Shown piece after piece: positions 56,119 through 64,000 of a stretch of 64,000 nucleotides of DNA (positions within the stretch are counted from its first letter, which is position 1; every line of letters begins with the position of its first letter). Source of the DNA: Beutenbergia cavernae DSM 12333 (GTDB taxonomy: Bacteria; Actinomycetota; Actinomycetes; Actinomycetales; Beutenbergiaceae); NCBI RefSeq assembly GCF_000023105.1, contig NC_012669.1, forward strand, positions 186,001 through 250,000. Direction: 5' to 3'. The translations under genes and the position numbers were made by a program. The notes under the pieces were generated by a model that saw nothing but the letters and a program-made list of their open reading frames with translations, was not told the origin of the DNA and searched no databases.

Positions 56119-57545
56119 GCGGCATGCTCGAGGAGGCGTGGTTCGCCTGGGCGGCAGCGGTCGTCGTCGGCGTCCCCCTGGCGCTGTTCCTGCTCACCCA
56201 GTGGCAGGACGTCCTGCGGCGGCGGGGGAGCGCGCTCCTGGCGCCGGTCAGCTTCCTGCGCAACGCCGTCGTCCCCGCGTTCGGCATCTTCGTGCTCGTC
56301 CGGTTCGCCGCGGAGTTCCCGCCGACGAACGTGTGGGTGCGCGTGCTGGCGACCGTCGCCGGCGTCGCCCTGCTGGTGTTCGCGCTGTCCGCGCTCAACG
56401 CGATGATGTTCGCGCAGGCCAGGGAGGGCTCCTGGCGCGCCCGCATCCCGTCGATCTTCGTGGAGATCGCGCGGCTCGTCCTCGTGGTGCTGGGGATGGC
56501 GGTGATCCTCTCCTGGGTGTGGGGGGCCGACGTCGGAGGCATGTTCGCGGCCCTGGGCGTCACCGGCATCGTGCTCGGCTTCGCCCTGCAGGGGGCGATC
56601 GGCTCCGTCGTGTCCGGCCTGCTGCTGCTGTTCGAGCAGCCGTTCCAGATCGGCGACCGGTTGTCCGCCGCCGGCGCCGTCGGGCGCGTGGTCGAGGTCA
56701 ACTGGCGGTCGGTGCACATCGAGACCGGCGAGGGCGTGCACATCATCCCGAACTCCTCGCTCGGGGGCTCGAGCTTCGTCAACCTCAGCGAGCCCGAGGG
56801 GCGTTTCGACGTCGCGATCGACGCGGTGTTCGCGGCCGACGACCCGCCGGCCACGGTCATCGGCGTGCTGCGGGACGTGGCGCGCGACCTGCCGACCCTA
56901 CGGTCCGGCGCCCGGCCGTCCGTGGCGCTGACGGCGCCGCACACGTACACGACGACGCTCCCGCTGCACGGCCCGGCCGACGAGTCGTCGGCCACGTCCG
57001 TGTTCCGGCTCTGGCTCTGGTACGCCGCACGCCGCGCCGGGCTCTCGCTGGACGGCGGCTCCGCCGGACCCAGCGCGGGCGACGAGGCGTCGGCGGCGGC
57101 GATGGCCGAGGTGCAGGAGCTGTTCGGGCTGTCGGACGCCGTCGTCGACGGCGCCCGCGACAGCGCGGTGCTGCGGGTGTACGGCGACGGCGAGATCCTG
57201 CACCACGCCGGAGCCGTCGCGCGCGGCCTGCTGTTCGTGCTGGCGGGGCGGGTGCAGCTCTCGGTGAGCCTCGGCGGTGAGGCGCGAGCGGTCGAGGCGC
57301 CGATCGAGCGGGGCGGGTACACGGGAGAGGCGTGCCTGGCGCGCGAGCCGCACGGGTTCACGGCGCACGCGCTCGGCGAGACGCGCGTGCTGTTCGTGCC
57401 CGCCGAGGTCACGCGGGCCGCGGCGCTGGCGGAGCCCCAGCTCGCCCAGCGGATCGGGGCGGTGGCCGACGCGCGCCGGCGCCTCGTCCGGGAGATCGCG
57501 CGGACGGGCGAGCGCGGCCTGCGCGAGCTCGACGTCCCGGCGTAG
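56115..57545 (+). CDS. MscS-family mechanosensitive channel with C-terminal cyclic-nucleotide-binding-like domain
   Basis: This 476-residue protein has four predicted helices. The pore helix and beta-domain are unmistakable MscS: GVTGIVLGFALQGAIGSVVS, then FEQPFQIGDRLSAAGAVGRV and VHIIPNSSLGGSSFVNLSEP. Residues ~345-465 resemble a cyclic-nucleotide-binding domain (LHHAGAVARGLLFVLAGRVQ, GGYTGEACLAREPHGF). In the phosphate-binding cassette Gly404-Glu405 are kept, but the usual Arg is His413. MscS-cNMP fusions are known as bCNG channels. It is coupled by a GTGA overlap to the Cache-cyclase gene, forming a sensor-to-channel module. ATG 56124 is an alternative start. Confidence 0.9.
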   Translation: MSGMLEEAWFAWAAAVVVGVPLALFLLTQWQDVLRRRGSALLAPVSFLRNAVVPAFGIFVLVRFAAEFPPTNVWVRVLATVAGVALLVFALSALNAMMFAQAREGSWRARIPSIFVEIARLVLVVLGMAVILSWVWGADVGGMFAALGVTGIVLGFALQGAIGSVVSGLLLLFEQPFQIGDRLSAAGAVGRVVEVNWRSVHIETGEGVHIIPNSSLGGSSFVNLSEPEGRFDVAIDAVFAADDPPATVIGVLRDVARDLPTLRSGARPSVALTAPHTYTTTLPLHGPADESSATSVFRLWLWYAARRAGLSLDGGSAGPSAGDEASAAAMAEVQELFGLSDAVVDGARDSAVLRVYGDGEILHHAGAVARGLLFVLAGRVQLSVSLGGEARAVEAPIERGGYTGEACLAREPHGFTAHALGETRVLFVPAEVTRAAALAEPQLAQRIGAVADARRRLVREIARTGERGLRELDVPA

Positions 57546-57598
57546 GTGCCGTGGGGACCTGCCCGGGGTCGTGACCGGTCCCGGCTGCGGCCAGCACG

Positions 57599-58540
57599 TC
57601 AGCCGTCGAGGCAGGCGAGCGACGCCTCGACGATCTGGCGCTGCGCCTCCTCGCGCGGGACGGCGGGCTCGCCGTCGCCCGCCTGCGGGCCGTAGTCGCC
57701 GAAGTACGCGTGGATCGCGCCGTCGATCGGCGTGAAGACAGTGGTGGGCGGCAGGAGCGGGGCGGAGTCGGCGACGTCCGCCGGCGTCGTCAGCCCGTCG
57801 TTCGTCCCGGTCACGGAGCAGGCTCGCAGCGCCGTCCCGGACAGGTCGGCCGCGGGGTAGCTCGCCCAGAGCAGGAGGCCGTCGACGGCGCCGTCCGGTG
57901 CCGCCTCGCGCTCCGCGAACCAGGACGCCGCCACCCCGCCGATCGAGTGCCCGCCCACGAACCACGTCTCCACCTCGGGGTGGCGGGAGATCGCCGCCCC
58001 GCTCTGCGTGGGGTTGGCGAGCGCGATGCCGTAGGGCGGCCGGAGGATGACGACGACGTACCCGGCCTCCGCGAGCGGGCGCAGCACGTGCGCGTACGCG
58101 CGGGGATCCACGCGCGCGCCCGGTGAGAACACGAGCCCGGTGGTCAGCGGCTCGGCCGGGACGAGGTCGATCGTCCCGATCTCGTCGACGACGGCGACCG
58201 ACGCGTCGTCGGGGACGTCCAGCGCGGGCAGCGCGACGTCGTCGGCCGGGAACGGGCGCAGCCACGCCAGTGCCGCCGCCGACGCCAGCACGAGGACCGC
58301 GCCGACGGCGTGGCCGAGCGCGCGGAGCACGCGTCGTCCGCCACCTGCCGGCCGCTCGGCGGGTGCCTGCGCCCCCCGGATCGCCAGGACCGCGCCGAGC
58401 ACGGCGGCCACGGCGAGCGTGATCGGGTACGCGGGGTGCCCGGCGCGCAGCACGTCCCAGCGGGTGAGCACCACCCACACGACGACCCCGAGCAGGACGA
58501 GCCCGGGGAGGGCGGCGAGGACACGGCGCACGGCGCCCAT
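57599..58540 (-). CDS. Membrane-anchored alpha/beta hydrolase
   Basis: This 313-residue protein has three N-terminal hydrophobic helices (LAALPGLVLLGVVVWVVLTR, TLAVAAVLGAVLAIRG, GHAVGAVLVLASAAALAWL), then a hydrolase domain. The nucleophile Ser is in GGHSIGG, Asp in TGTNDGLTT and His in DGAIHAYFGDYG. This pattern fits the group of small alpha/beta hydrolases annotated PF12695. The catalytic domain is probably outside the membrane. Substrate unknown. GGCAGG directly adjoins the ATG. It is convergent with the MscS gene and 51 bp downstream of hrpA, perhaps in its operon. Confidence 0.85.
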   Translation of the reverse strand: MGAVRRVLAALPGLVLLGVVVWVVLTRWDVLRAGHPAYPITLAVAAVLGAVLAIRGAQAPAERPAGGGRRVLRALGHAVGAVLVLASAAALAWLRPFPADDVALPALDVPDDASVAVVDEIGTIDLVPAEPLTTGLVFSPGARVDPRAYAHVLRPLAEAGYVVVILRPPYGIALANPTQSGAAISRHPEVETWFVGGHSIGGVAASWFAEREAAPDGAVDGLLLWASYPAADLSGTALRACSVTGTNDGLTTPADVADSAPLLPPTTVFTPIDGAIHAYFGDYGPQAGDGEPAVPREEAQRQIVEASLACLDG

Positions 58541-58591
58541 CCTGCCGCGCGGTCCAGGAGGTGGCCCGGTGCCGGGCCGCGCGGGAGCGGG

Positions 58592-61500
58592 CTACACCTG
58601 GGCGAGCGCCGTCCGGATGCGCTTGGCGGACACGGGCTGCGCCGTCCCGAGCTGCTGGGCGAAGAGCGACACCCGGAGCTCCTCGAGCTGCCACCGGACG
58701 GCCTCGGCACGTGCGGCGCGGTCCGGGCTCAGATGGGTGGCGCGCACGGAGGCCAGGGCGTCCTCGAGCTCGCTGACCTCCCACGCGAGGGTCGCGTCGC
58801 GGCCGGGATTCTCCGCCGCCTTCGCGAGGCGGTAGCCGTCGGCCCGCAGGTAGCGCGCGAGGTGGCGCAGCGACTCCGGGGGCGTCCGGGCCACGAAGCC
58901 GTCGTACACCAGCGACGCGGCGTGGTCGCGGACCTGGGTCAGCGTGCCGAGCAGCGCCATCGACGTGCTGGCGCGCACCGCGGAGTCGAGCTCGCGGTGG
59001 GCCTGGAGGGCCTCGACCACGCGTGCGACGACGCCGTACACGGCGTCCTCGAGGTGATCCCGCACGTCCGCGCGGACCCGGCGGTACGACGCGGCGTCGC
59101 GCACCGTGGTGAGGTCCGTCCCGGCCGTGAGCTGGGCGACCGCCGCCACCTGCACGTCCCGGACCAGCGCGTCCGTGTCGCGGTACGGGCTCGACGCGAG
59201 CGTGAGCGCCTCGCGGCCGGTCCAGCGCGACGTCACCCGTGCCGTCGGGATGGCGAACTCCTGGAGCAGGAGCGCGCGGACGCCGTCGGCGTGCTGCGCG
59301 CGGGCCCGCTCGGCGTCGGCGAGGACGCGCAACGCGACCCGCGTCCGCCCGCCGTCGGGATCCGGCTCGACGACGAGCGCCGGGTAGCCGCGGATGTCGA
59401 GGCCGGCGGGGCCGGTCGTGGCGAGCTCGGCGGGGATGGCCTCGCCGGGGACGTCGGCCCAGGTACGGACGGTGTCGACCTCGGCGCCGCCCGTCCGGCC
59501 CTGCTGCTCACCGCTCTCCGCCGTCGTGGGTGTGGTTTCGGGGCTCGCCACGGGGCCGGCGGGGACCGCCGCGGTGCGTGAGGCGTCGGCGAGGGCCGCG
59601 CGCACGGCGGAGCGCACCGCCGACTGGGCCTGGGCCGCGAGCCGCCGCTGCAACGCGACGAGGCTGTGCCCCTCGTCGAGCTCCTGCCCGCGCTCGCCCA
59701 GCACGCGGAACGTCATCCGCAGGTGCGCGGGGAGCCGTTCGTCGGCCTCCTCGAGCGCCTCGGCGGGGACGACGACGTCGCGCACCTCGCGCACGGCGCT
59801 CGCGAACGCCTCGTGGAAGGACGGGGCGCCGTCGGGAGCGGGCGCGACGTCCGCCCAGTCCGGGAGCCGGGCGACGACGGCCTGCGCCACGTCGGGTGCC
59901 GGGACGAGCTGCACGCGCACCTGCTTGGGCAGGGCCCGGATCGTCGCCGTCACGAGGTCCGTGAGCAGACCGGGCACCAACCAGTCGAACCCGGCCGGGC
60001 GGACCCGGTTCAGGACGGCGATCGGCACGTGCACGGTGACGCCGTCGGCATCCGTGCCCGGCGTGAACTGGTACGTCAGCGGGAGCGTCAGGTCACCCTG
60101 CGTCCAGGTGCGCGGGAACCCGGCGTCGTCGACGGCGTGCGCGGTCGGGACGAGCAGGTCGAGCGTGTACGTGAGGAGGTCGGGGTCCGCGCGCCGCGCG
60201 TCCTTCCACCAGGCGTCGAACGCGCGCGCCGTCGTCACCGACTCCGGGACCCGCTCGTCGAAGAAGTCGACCAGGGCCTCGTCGTCGACGAGCAGGCCGC
60301 GCCGCCGTGCCCGGTCCTCGATCTGGCGCGCCTCGTCGAGCACCTCCGCGTTCCGACGCACGAACGCGTGGTGCGTGCGCCACTCGCCCTCCACGAGCGC
60401 GTTCCGCAGGAACATCTCCCGGGCCGCCGCCGGGTCGACGCGCGCGAACGGGACCACCCGGTCCGCGACGATCGGCACCCCGAACAGCAGCACCTTCTCG
60501 TGGCACATCGCGGCGCCCTGCTTCGCCGACCAGAACGGCCCCGAGTAGGTGCGCTTCACGAGGTGCTCGCCGGCCTGCTCGGCCCACTCGGGCTGGATCC
60601 GGGCGGCGGTGCGCGCGAACAGCCGGGACGTCTCGACGAGCTCGGCCGCCACGATCCACGCCGGCGGCTTGCGGGCGAGCGAGGACCCGGGGAACACGAC
60701 GAACCGCGACCCGCGCGCACCCGCGTACTCCCGCCGTCGCTCGTCCCACGACCCGAGGTGGCTGAGCAGGCCGGCGAGGAGCGCGCGGTGGACGGCGTCG
60801 GAGTCGACCTTCGGCTTGCGCACGTCGCCGACCCCGGCGGGCGCGTCGTCGGCCCGTGGCTCGGGGCGCAGCCCCAGGCCCTTGCCGAGCTGGCGCAGCT
60901 GCGCGTGCACGTCCTGCCACTCGCGCACCCGCAGGTAGTGGAGGAACTCCGATCGGCACAGCCGCCGGAACGCGCTCGAGCCCATGGCCTTCTGCTGGTC
61001 CTGCAGGTAGGTCCACAGCGTGTACAGCGTGAGGAAGTCCGACGTCGGGTCGGCGAACCGGCGGTGCTTGTCGTCCGCCGCCTGCTGGTGATCCGCCGGG
61101 CGCTCGCGCACGTCCTGCACGGAGAGCGCGGCCACGAGCACCATGACCTCGCGAACCACGCCGAGCCGGCCGGCCTCCACGAGCATCCGGCCCAGCCGCG
61201 GGTCGATGGGCAGCTGCGCGAGCTGCCTCCCGACGTCGGTGAGCCGGACGTCCTCGGCGTCGTCGCCCTGGCCCTCCTCGATCGCGCCGAGCTCGGTGAG
61301 GAGCGCGACGCCGTCGCGGATGGCGCGCGTGTCCGGCGGGTCGACGAACGGGAACGCGTCCATCCGGCCGAGCCCGAGCGCTGCCATCTGCAGCACCACG
61401 CTCGCCAGCGACGTGCGCAGGATCTCCGGCTCGGTGAACTCCGGGCGGCGGTCGAAGTCGCCGCGGGAGTACAGCCGGATCGCGACGCCGTCCGCCACGC

Positions 61501-63007
61501 GTCCGCACCGCCCGGAGCGCTGGTTCGCGCTGGCCTGGGAGATCGGCTCGATCGGCAGCCGCTGCACCTTCGTGCGTTGCGAGTAGCGCGAGATGCGGGC
61601 GAGGCCGGTGTCGACCACGTAGTGGATCCCGGGCACCGTGAGGCTCGTCTCGGCGACGTTCGTCGCCAGCACCACGCGCCGGTACGGGTGCGGGGCGAAC
61701 ACGCGGTGCTGCTCCGCCGCGCTGAGGCGCGCGTACAGCGGGAGGACCTCGACGGCGCCCGGTGCGGTGTTCCGCGCTCCGGGTGCCGTGTACCGGGTGC
61801 CGAGGTGAGACGCCAGCGCGTCGGCGGCGTCGCGGATCTCCCGCTCGCCGGAGCAGAACACGAGCACGTCGCCCGGGCCGAGCGCCGTCAGCTCGTCGAC
61901 GGCGCGGCAGATCGCCGTCGGCTGGTCGAGCTCTTCGTCCGCCTGCTGCGGCCCCGACGACGGCGTCCGCCTCGTCCCGCGTCTCGTCGCCGTCGGCGCG
62001 GTGTGCGTCGCCCGGCCGCGGCCGGCGGCGCTCGCGGGGTCGGCGTCCGGGGCGGTCGCCGCCTCGAGCGCGGCGAGGACGCGCGCGTCGTCGGTCTCGA
62101 GCCCGGCGAGCAGGTCGGCGTCGTCGAGCACATCGAGATCGAGGGCGTCGTGCGGCGGGCGCGGGGCGCCGTCGTCCGGCTCCTCGTCCTCCTCGCCGGG
62201 GACGAGGGGCCGGTAGCGGATCTCCACCGGGTACGTGCGGCCGTTGACCTCGATGACCGGGGCCGGCGTCCCCGGGTCGCCGATCCGGGGGACCACGACG
62301 CCGTCGCGCTGCGCGAAGTGCGCGGCGAACCGCTCGGAGTCGATCGTGGCCGACGTGATGATGACCTTGAGGTCCGGGCGGCGCGGCAGCAGGCGGCGCA
62401 GGTAGCCGAGGATGAAGTCGATGTTGAGGGACCGCTCGTGGGCCTCGTCGACGATGATCGTGTCGTACCGGGAGAGGGTCGGATCCCGCTGGATCTCACT
62501 GAGCAGGATGCCGTCCGTCATCACCTTGACGAGCGTCGTCGGGCCGACGTGGTCGGTGAAGCGCACCTGGTAGCCGATGGCGCCGCCGAGCTCGACGTCG
62601 CACTCGGAGGCGATCCGCTCCGCGACGCTCCGCGCGGCGATCCGCCGGGGCTGTGTGTGTCCGATCGTGCCGGTGATCCCGCGGCCGAGCTCGAGGCAGA
62701 TCTTCGGGAGCTGCGTCGTCTTGCCGGAGCCGGTCTCGCCCGCGACGACGACGACCTGGTGGTCGCGGATCGCCGCCGCGATGTCGTCCCGGCGTGCGGA
62801 GACCGGGAGGTCCGGCGGGAACGCGAGCGTCGGGAGCGCAGCGCGTCGGACGGCGAGCTGCTCCTCCGAGTACGGCCGCCACGCCGGGCGGGCCGGGCGA
62901 CGCTCCCGAGGGCCGGTTCCCTGACCGCGGCCGCGGCGGCGGTTCGGGCGGCGGCGTCCGGGCGTGCCCGCGGGTCCGGCCCGCTGCTCGCTCCGTTCAC
63001 CGCTCAC
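58592..63007 (-). CDS. hrpA: ATP-dependent DEAH-box RNA helicase HrpA
   Basis: This ~1470-residue protein is the size of bacterial HrpA. Walker A is VVVVAGETGSGKTTQLPK, the DEAH motif is IIVDEAHERSLNIDFILGYL, and SATIDSERFAAHF is motif III. VAETSLTVPGIHYVVDTG and QRSGRCGRVADGVAIRLYS are motifs V and VI. The helicase-associated and OB-fold parts follow, and the long C-terminal DUF3418 region ends the protein. Between the two RecA domains is an extended acidic insert (about residues 255-360). GTG 63007 is preferred; the frame is open to 63067. HrpA resolves stalled ribosomes and mRNA structures in Escherichia coli; the same broad role is assumed here. Confidence 0.95.
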   Translation of the reverse strand: MSGERSEQRAGPAGTPGRRRPNRRRGRGQGTGPRERRPARPAWRPYSEEQLAVRRAALPTLAFPPDLPVSARRDDIAAAIRDHQVVVVAGETGSGKTTQLPKICLELGRGITGTIGHTQPRRIAARSVAERIASECDVELGGAIGYQVRFTDHVGPTTLVKVMTDGILLSEIQRDPTLSRYDTIIVDEAHERSLNIDFILGYLRRLLPRRPDLKVIITSATIDSERFAAHFAQRDGVVVPRIGDPGTPAPVIEVNGRTYPVEIRYRPLVPGEEDEEPDDGAPRPPHDALDLDVLDDADLLAGLETDDARVLAALEAATAPDADPASAAGRGRATHTAPTATRRGTRRTPSSGPQQADEELDQPTAICRAVDELTALGPGDVLVFCSGEREIRDAADALASHLGTRYTAPGARNTAPGAVEVLPLYARLSAAEQHRVFAPHPYRRVVLATNVAETSLTVPGIHYVVDTGLARISRYSQRTKVQRLPIEPISQASANQRSGRCGRVADGVAIRLYSRGDFDRRPEFTEPEILRTSLASVVLQMAALGLGRMDAFPFVDPPDTRAIRDGVALLTELGAIEEGQGDDAEDVRLTDVGRQLAQLPIDPRLGRMLVEAGRLGVVREVMVLVAALSVQDVRERPADHQQAADDKHRRFADPTSDFLTLYTLWTYLQDQQKAMGSSAFRRLCRSEFLHYLRVREWQDVHAQLRQLGKGLGLRPEPRADDAPAGVGDVRKPKVDSDAVHRALLAGLLSHLGSWDERRREYAGARGSRFVVFPGSSLARKPPAWIVAAELVETSRLFARTAARIQPEWAEQAGEHLVKRTYSGPFWSAKQGAAMCHEKVLLFGVPIVADRVVPFARVDPAAAREMFLRNALVEGEWRTHHAFVRRNAEVLDEARQIEDRARRRGLLVDDEALVDFFDERVPESVTTARAFDAWWKDARRADPDLLTYTLDLLVPTAHAVDDAGFPRTWTQGDLTLPLTYQFTPGTDADGVTVHVPIAVLNRVRPAGFDWLVPGLLTDLVTATIRALPKQVRVQLVPAPDVAQAVVARLPDWADVAPAPDGAPSFHEAFASAVREVRDVVVPAEALEEADERLPAHLRMTFRVLGERGQELDEGHSLVALQRRLAAQAQSAVRSAVRAALADASRTAAVPAGPVASPETTPTTAESGEQQGRTGGAEVDTVRTWADVPGEAIPAELATTGPAGLDIRGYPALVVEPDPDGGRTRVALRVLADAERARAQHADGVRALLLQEFAIPTARVTSRWTGREALTLASSPYRDTDALVRDVQVAAVAQLTAGTDLTTVRDAASYRRVRADVRDHLEDAVYGVVARVVEALQAHRELDSAVRASTSMALLGTLTQVRDHAASLVYDGFVARTPPESLRHLARYLRADGYRLAKAAENPGRDATLAWEVSELEDALASVRATHLSPDRAARAEAVRWQLEELRVSLFAQQLGTAQPVSAKRIRTALAQV

Positions 63008-63102
63008 GATGGTCGATTCTCCCAGGCCCGCGGCGCACGGGTCACCTCGATTCGTGACTGATCCCACGGTGGGGCGGGAAGGGCCGCGGCCGCGCGCCTT
63101 GC

Positions 63103-63108
63103 GACACT
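63103..63108 (+). promoter_or_regulatory. Probable -10 of a leaderless transcript
   Basis: GACACT (close to TACACT) ends 6 nt before GTG 63115, the geometry seen at three other genes in this window. No Shine-Dalgarno sequence precedes the start. Confidence 0.4.
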
Positions 63109-63114
63109 GGGACC

Positions 63115-64000
63115 GTGCCCCCCGTGACCCCGCCCACCGCCGTCGTCGTCGGAGCCGGGATCGGCGGGCTGACGGCGGCTGCCGCTCTGCGCCGGGTCGG
63201 GTGGAGCGTGCGGGTGCTCGAGCGGTCGCCGGAGCCGCAACCCACCGGCGCGGGGATCGTGCTGCTGGCGAACGCCATGCGCTGCCTCGACGAGATCGGC
63301 GCGGGCGACGCCATCCGCGGCCTCGGCGCCGCCGCCTACCCCGGCGGGACCAGGACGGCGTCGGGCCGCTGGCTCGCCCGCGTCGACGCCGAACGGGTCG
63401 CGGCGCGGTTCGGGTCGGGCGCCGTCGTCATCCATCGGGCGCAGCTGCACGACGCCCTCGCCGCGGTGCTCGGGCCCGACGGCGTCACGTACGGGGCGCA
63501 GGTGACCGACGTCGAGCGAGAGCCCGGCCCGACCCCGCGCGCGCTGGTCCGGTACCTCGCCGGCGGGACCGCCCAGGAGGTGACGGGCGACGTCGTGGTC
63601 GCGGCGGACGGCGCGGCGAGCGCACTGCGGGGCCGGTTCTGGCCTGGCCACGCCGACCTCGAGTACACCGGGTCGACGGCGTGGCGGGCCGTCGCGAGCG
63701 TCCCGCCCGGGACCGTCACGGAGATGTCGGAGACGTGGGCGCCGGGAGGGGCGTTCGGGATCGTGCCGATGGCCGACGGGCGCGTCTACTGGTTCGCGAC
63801 GGCGCTACGTCCGGCCGGTGGGCGGGAGGGCGACGGCGCGGAGGAGCTCGCCGAGGTCCGTCGCCTCGTCGCCGGGTGGCACGACCCGATCGAGGCGGTC
63901 CTCGCGGCGACGCCGCCGGAGGCCGTGCTCCGGCACGACATCTCCGCACTGCGCCACGCGCTGCCTTCGTACGTGCGCGGGCCCGTCGCCCTCGTCGGTG
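63115..64000 (+). CDS. FAD-dependent monooxygenase (salicylate hydroxylase-like), 3'-truncated by window edge
   Basis: The frame from GTG 63115 (or GTG 63124) is open to the window end, giving about 295 residues. It starts with the FAD Rossmann motif VVVGAGIGGLTAAAALRRVG. The mid-protein VVAADGAASALRGRFWPG is the second FAD/NADPH-contact motif (DG) of group A flavoprotein monooxygenases. GIVPMADGRVYWFATALRP fits the same family. The last residues (GPVALVG) are the start of the third motif (G-D), which lies beyond the window. It hydroxylates an aromatic or similar compound, or oxidises a related substrate; no neighbour helps to choose. Divergent from hrpA. Confidence 0.9.
   Translation, partial: MPPVTPPTAVVVGAGIGGLTAAAALRRVGWSVRVLERSPEPQPTGAGIVLLANAMRCLDEIGAGDAIRGLGAAAYPGGTRTASGRWLARVDAERVAARFGSGAVVIHRAQLHDALAAVLGPDGVTYGAQVTDVEREPGPTPRALVRYLAGGTAQEVTGDVVVAADGAASALRGRFWPGHADLEYTGSTAWRAVASVPPGTVTEMSETWAPGGAFGIVPMADGRVYWFATALRPAGGREGDGAEELAEVRRLVAGWHDPIEAVLAATPPEAVLRHDISALRHALPSYVRGPVALVG

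Noticed and set aside
1-64000. tRNA, rRNA or riboswitch genes
   Set aside because: I looked through the intergenic gaps; none shows a cloverleaf with acceptor/anticodon pattern or a known riboswitch core. A covariance-model search would be needed to exclude small ncRNAs.

Overview
The window comes from a very GC-rich, GTG-start-rich actinobacterial chromosome. Supporting signs are a mycobacterial-type SOS box, Tat-secreted carbohydrate proteins, Sec-secreted tripeptidyl-peptidase-like hydrolases, many GTGA stop/start overlaps and several probable leaderless mRNAs. The gene set (GH51 arabinofuranosidases, GH15, HrpA, LacI-controlled sugar ABC importers) would suit a polysaccharide-degrading member of the Cellulomonadaceae/Promicromonosporaceae type. 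That placement is inference; no rRNA or other marker is present. I found no tRNA, rRNA, insertion sequence, integrase or CRISPR array. Both ends cut a gene.

Layout. 1-4.6 kb (+): the end of a sugar-binding protein, two ABC permeases and a GH51 arabinofuranosidase. 4.6-11 kb: a small membrane protein, a GH15 glucoamylase/trehalase-type enzyme, a large FAD/Fe-S D-lactate-dehydrogenase-type protein with a palindromic insert inside its reading frame, and two small genes. 11-21.5 kb (-): one long operon containing lipoprotein, permease, permease, Tat-secreted protein B, a Gfo/Idh/MocA-type oxidoreductase lacking the usual lysine, and Tat-secreted protein A, next to its LacI-type regulator. 21.6-28 kb: an FAD-dependent oxidoreductase and a second GH51 (+), a sugar-acid dehydratase (-) and a zinc sugar/polyol dehydrogenase (+). 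Regions 1-4.6 and 11-28 kb read as one arabinose-centred glycan utilisation locus. The two paralogous Tat proteins, which I could not assign to a known family, are its least understood part.

28-36 kb: mixed accessory genes, including an HxlR-controlled three-gene hydrolase operon and a WYL regulator divergent from an epoxide-hydrolase-like gene. 36-40.6 kb: deoC with two aldehyde dehydrogenase genes, the second lacking the catalytic half. 40.7-45.7 kb: a SprT-like metalloprotease behind a perfect LexA box, a membrane-anchored subtilisin with two small secreted paralogues, a GAP-family exporter and a TipA-like MerR regulator with a classic 19-bp-spacer promoter. 46-53.4 kb: a THUMP/TRM11-type methyltransferase, an SLC13 transporter, a secreted peptidase-like hydrolase, an AI-2E-type permease, a GNAT and a TetR. 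53.5-57.5 kb: a signalling pair made of a Cache-HAMP-cyclase membrane protein with altered catalytic residues and an MscS channel with a C-terminal cNMP-like domain. 57.6-64 kb: an alpha/beta hydrolase, HrpA, and the start of an FAD monooxygenase.

A theme across the window is a set of unrelated but similarly built palindromic elements: long perfect inverted-repeat arms, often in several copies, near gene 3' ends (24.8, 35.9, 44.0, 44.8 and 45.8 kb), with one in frame inside a coding sequence (9.1 kb).
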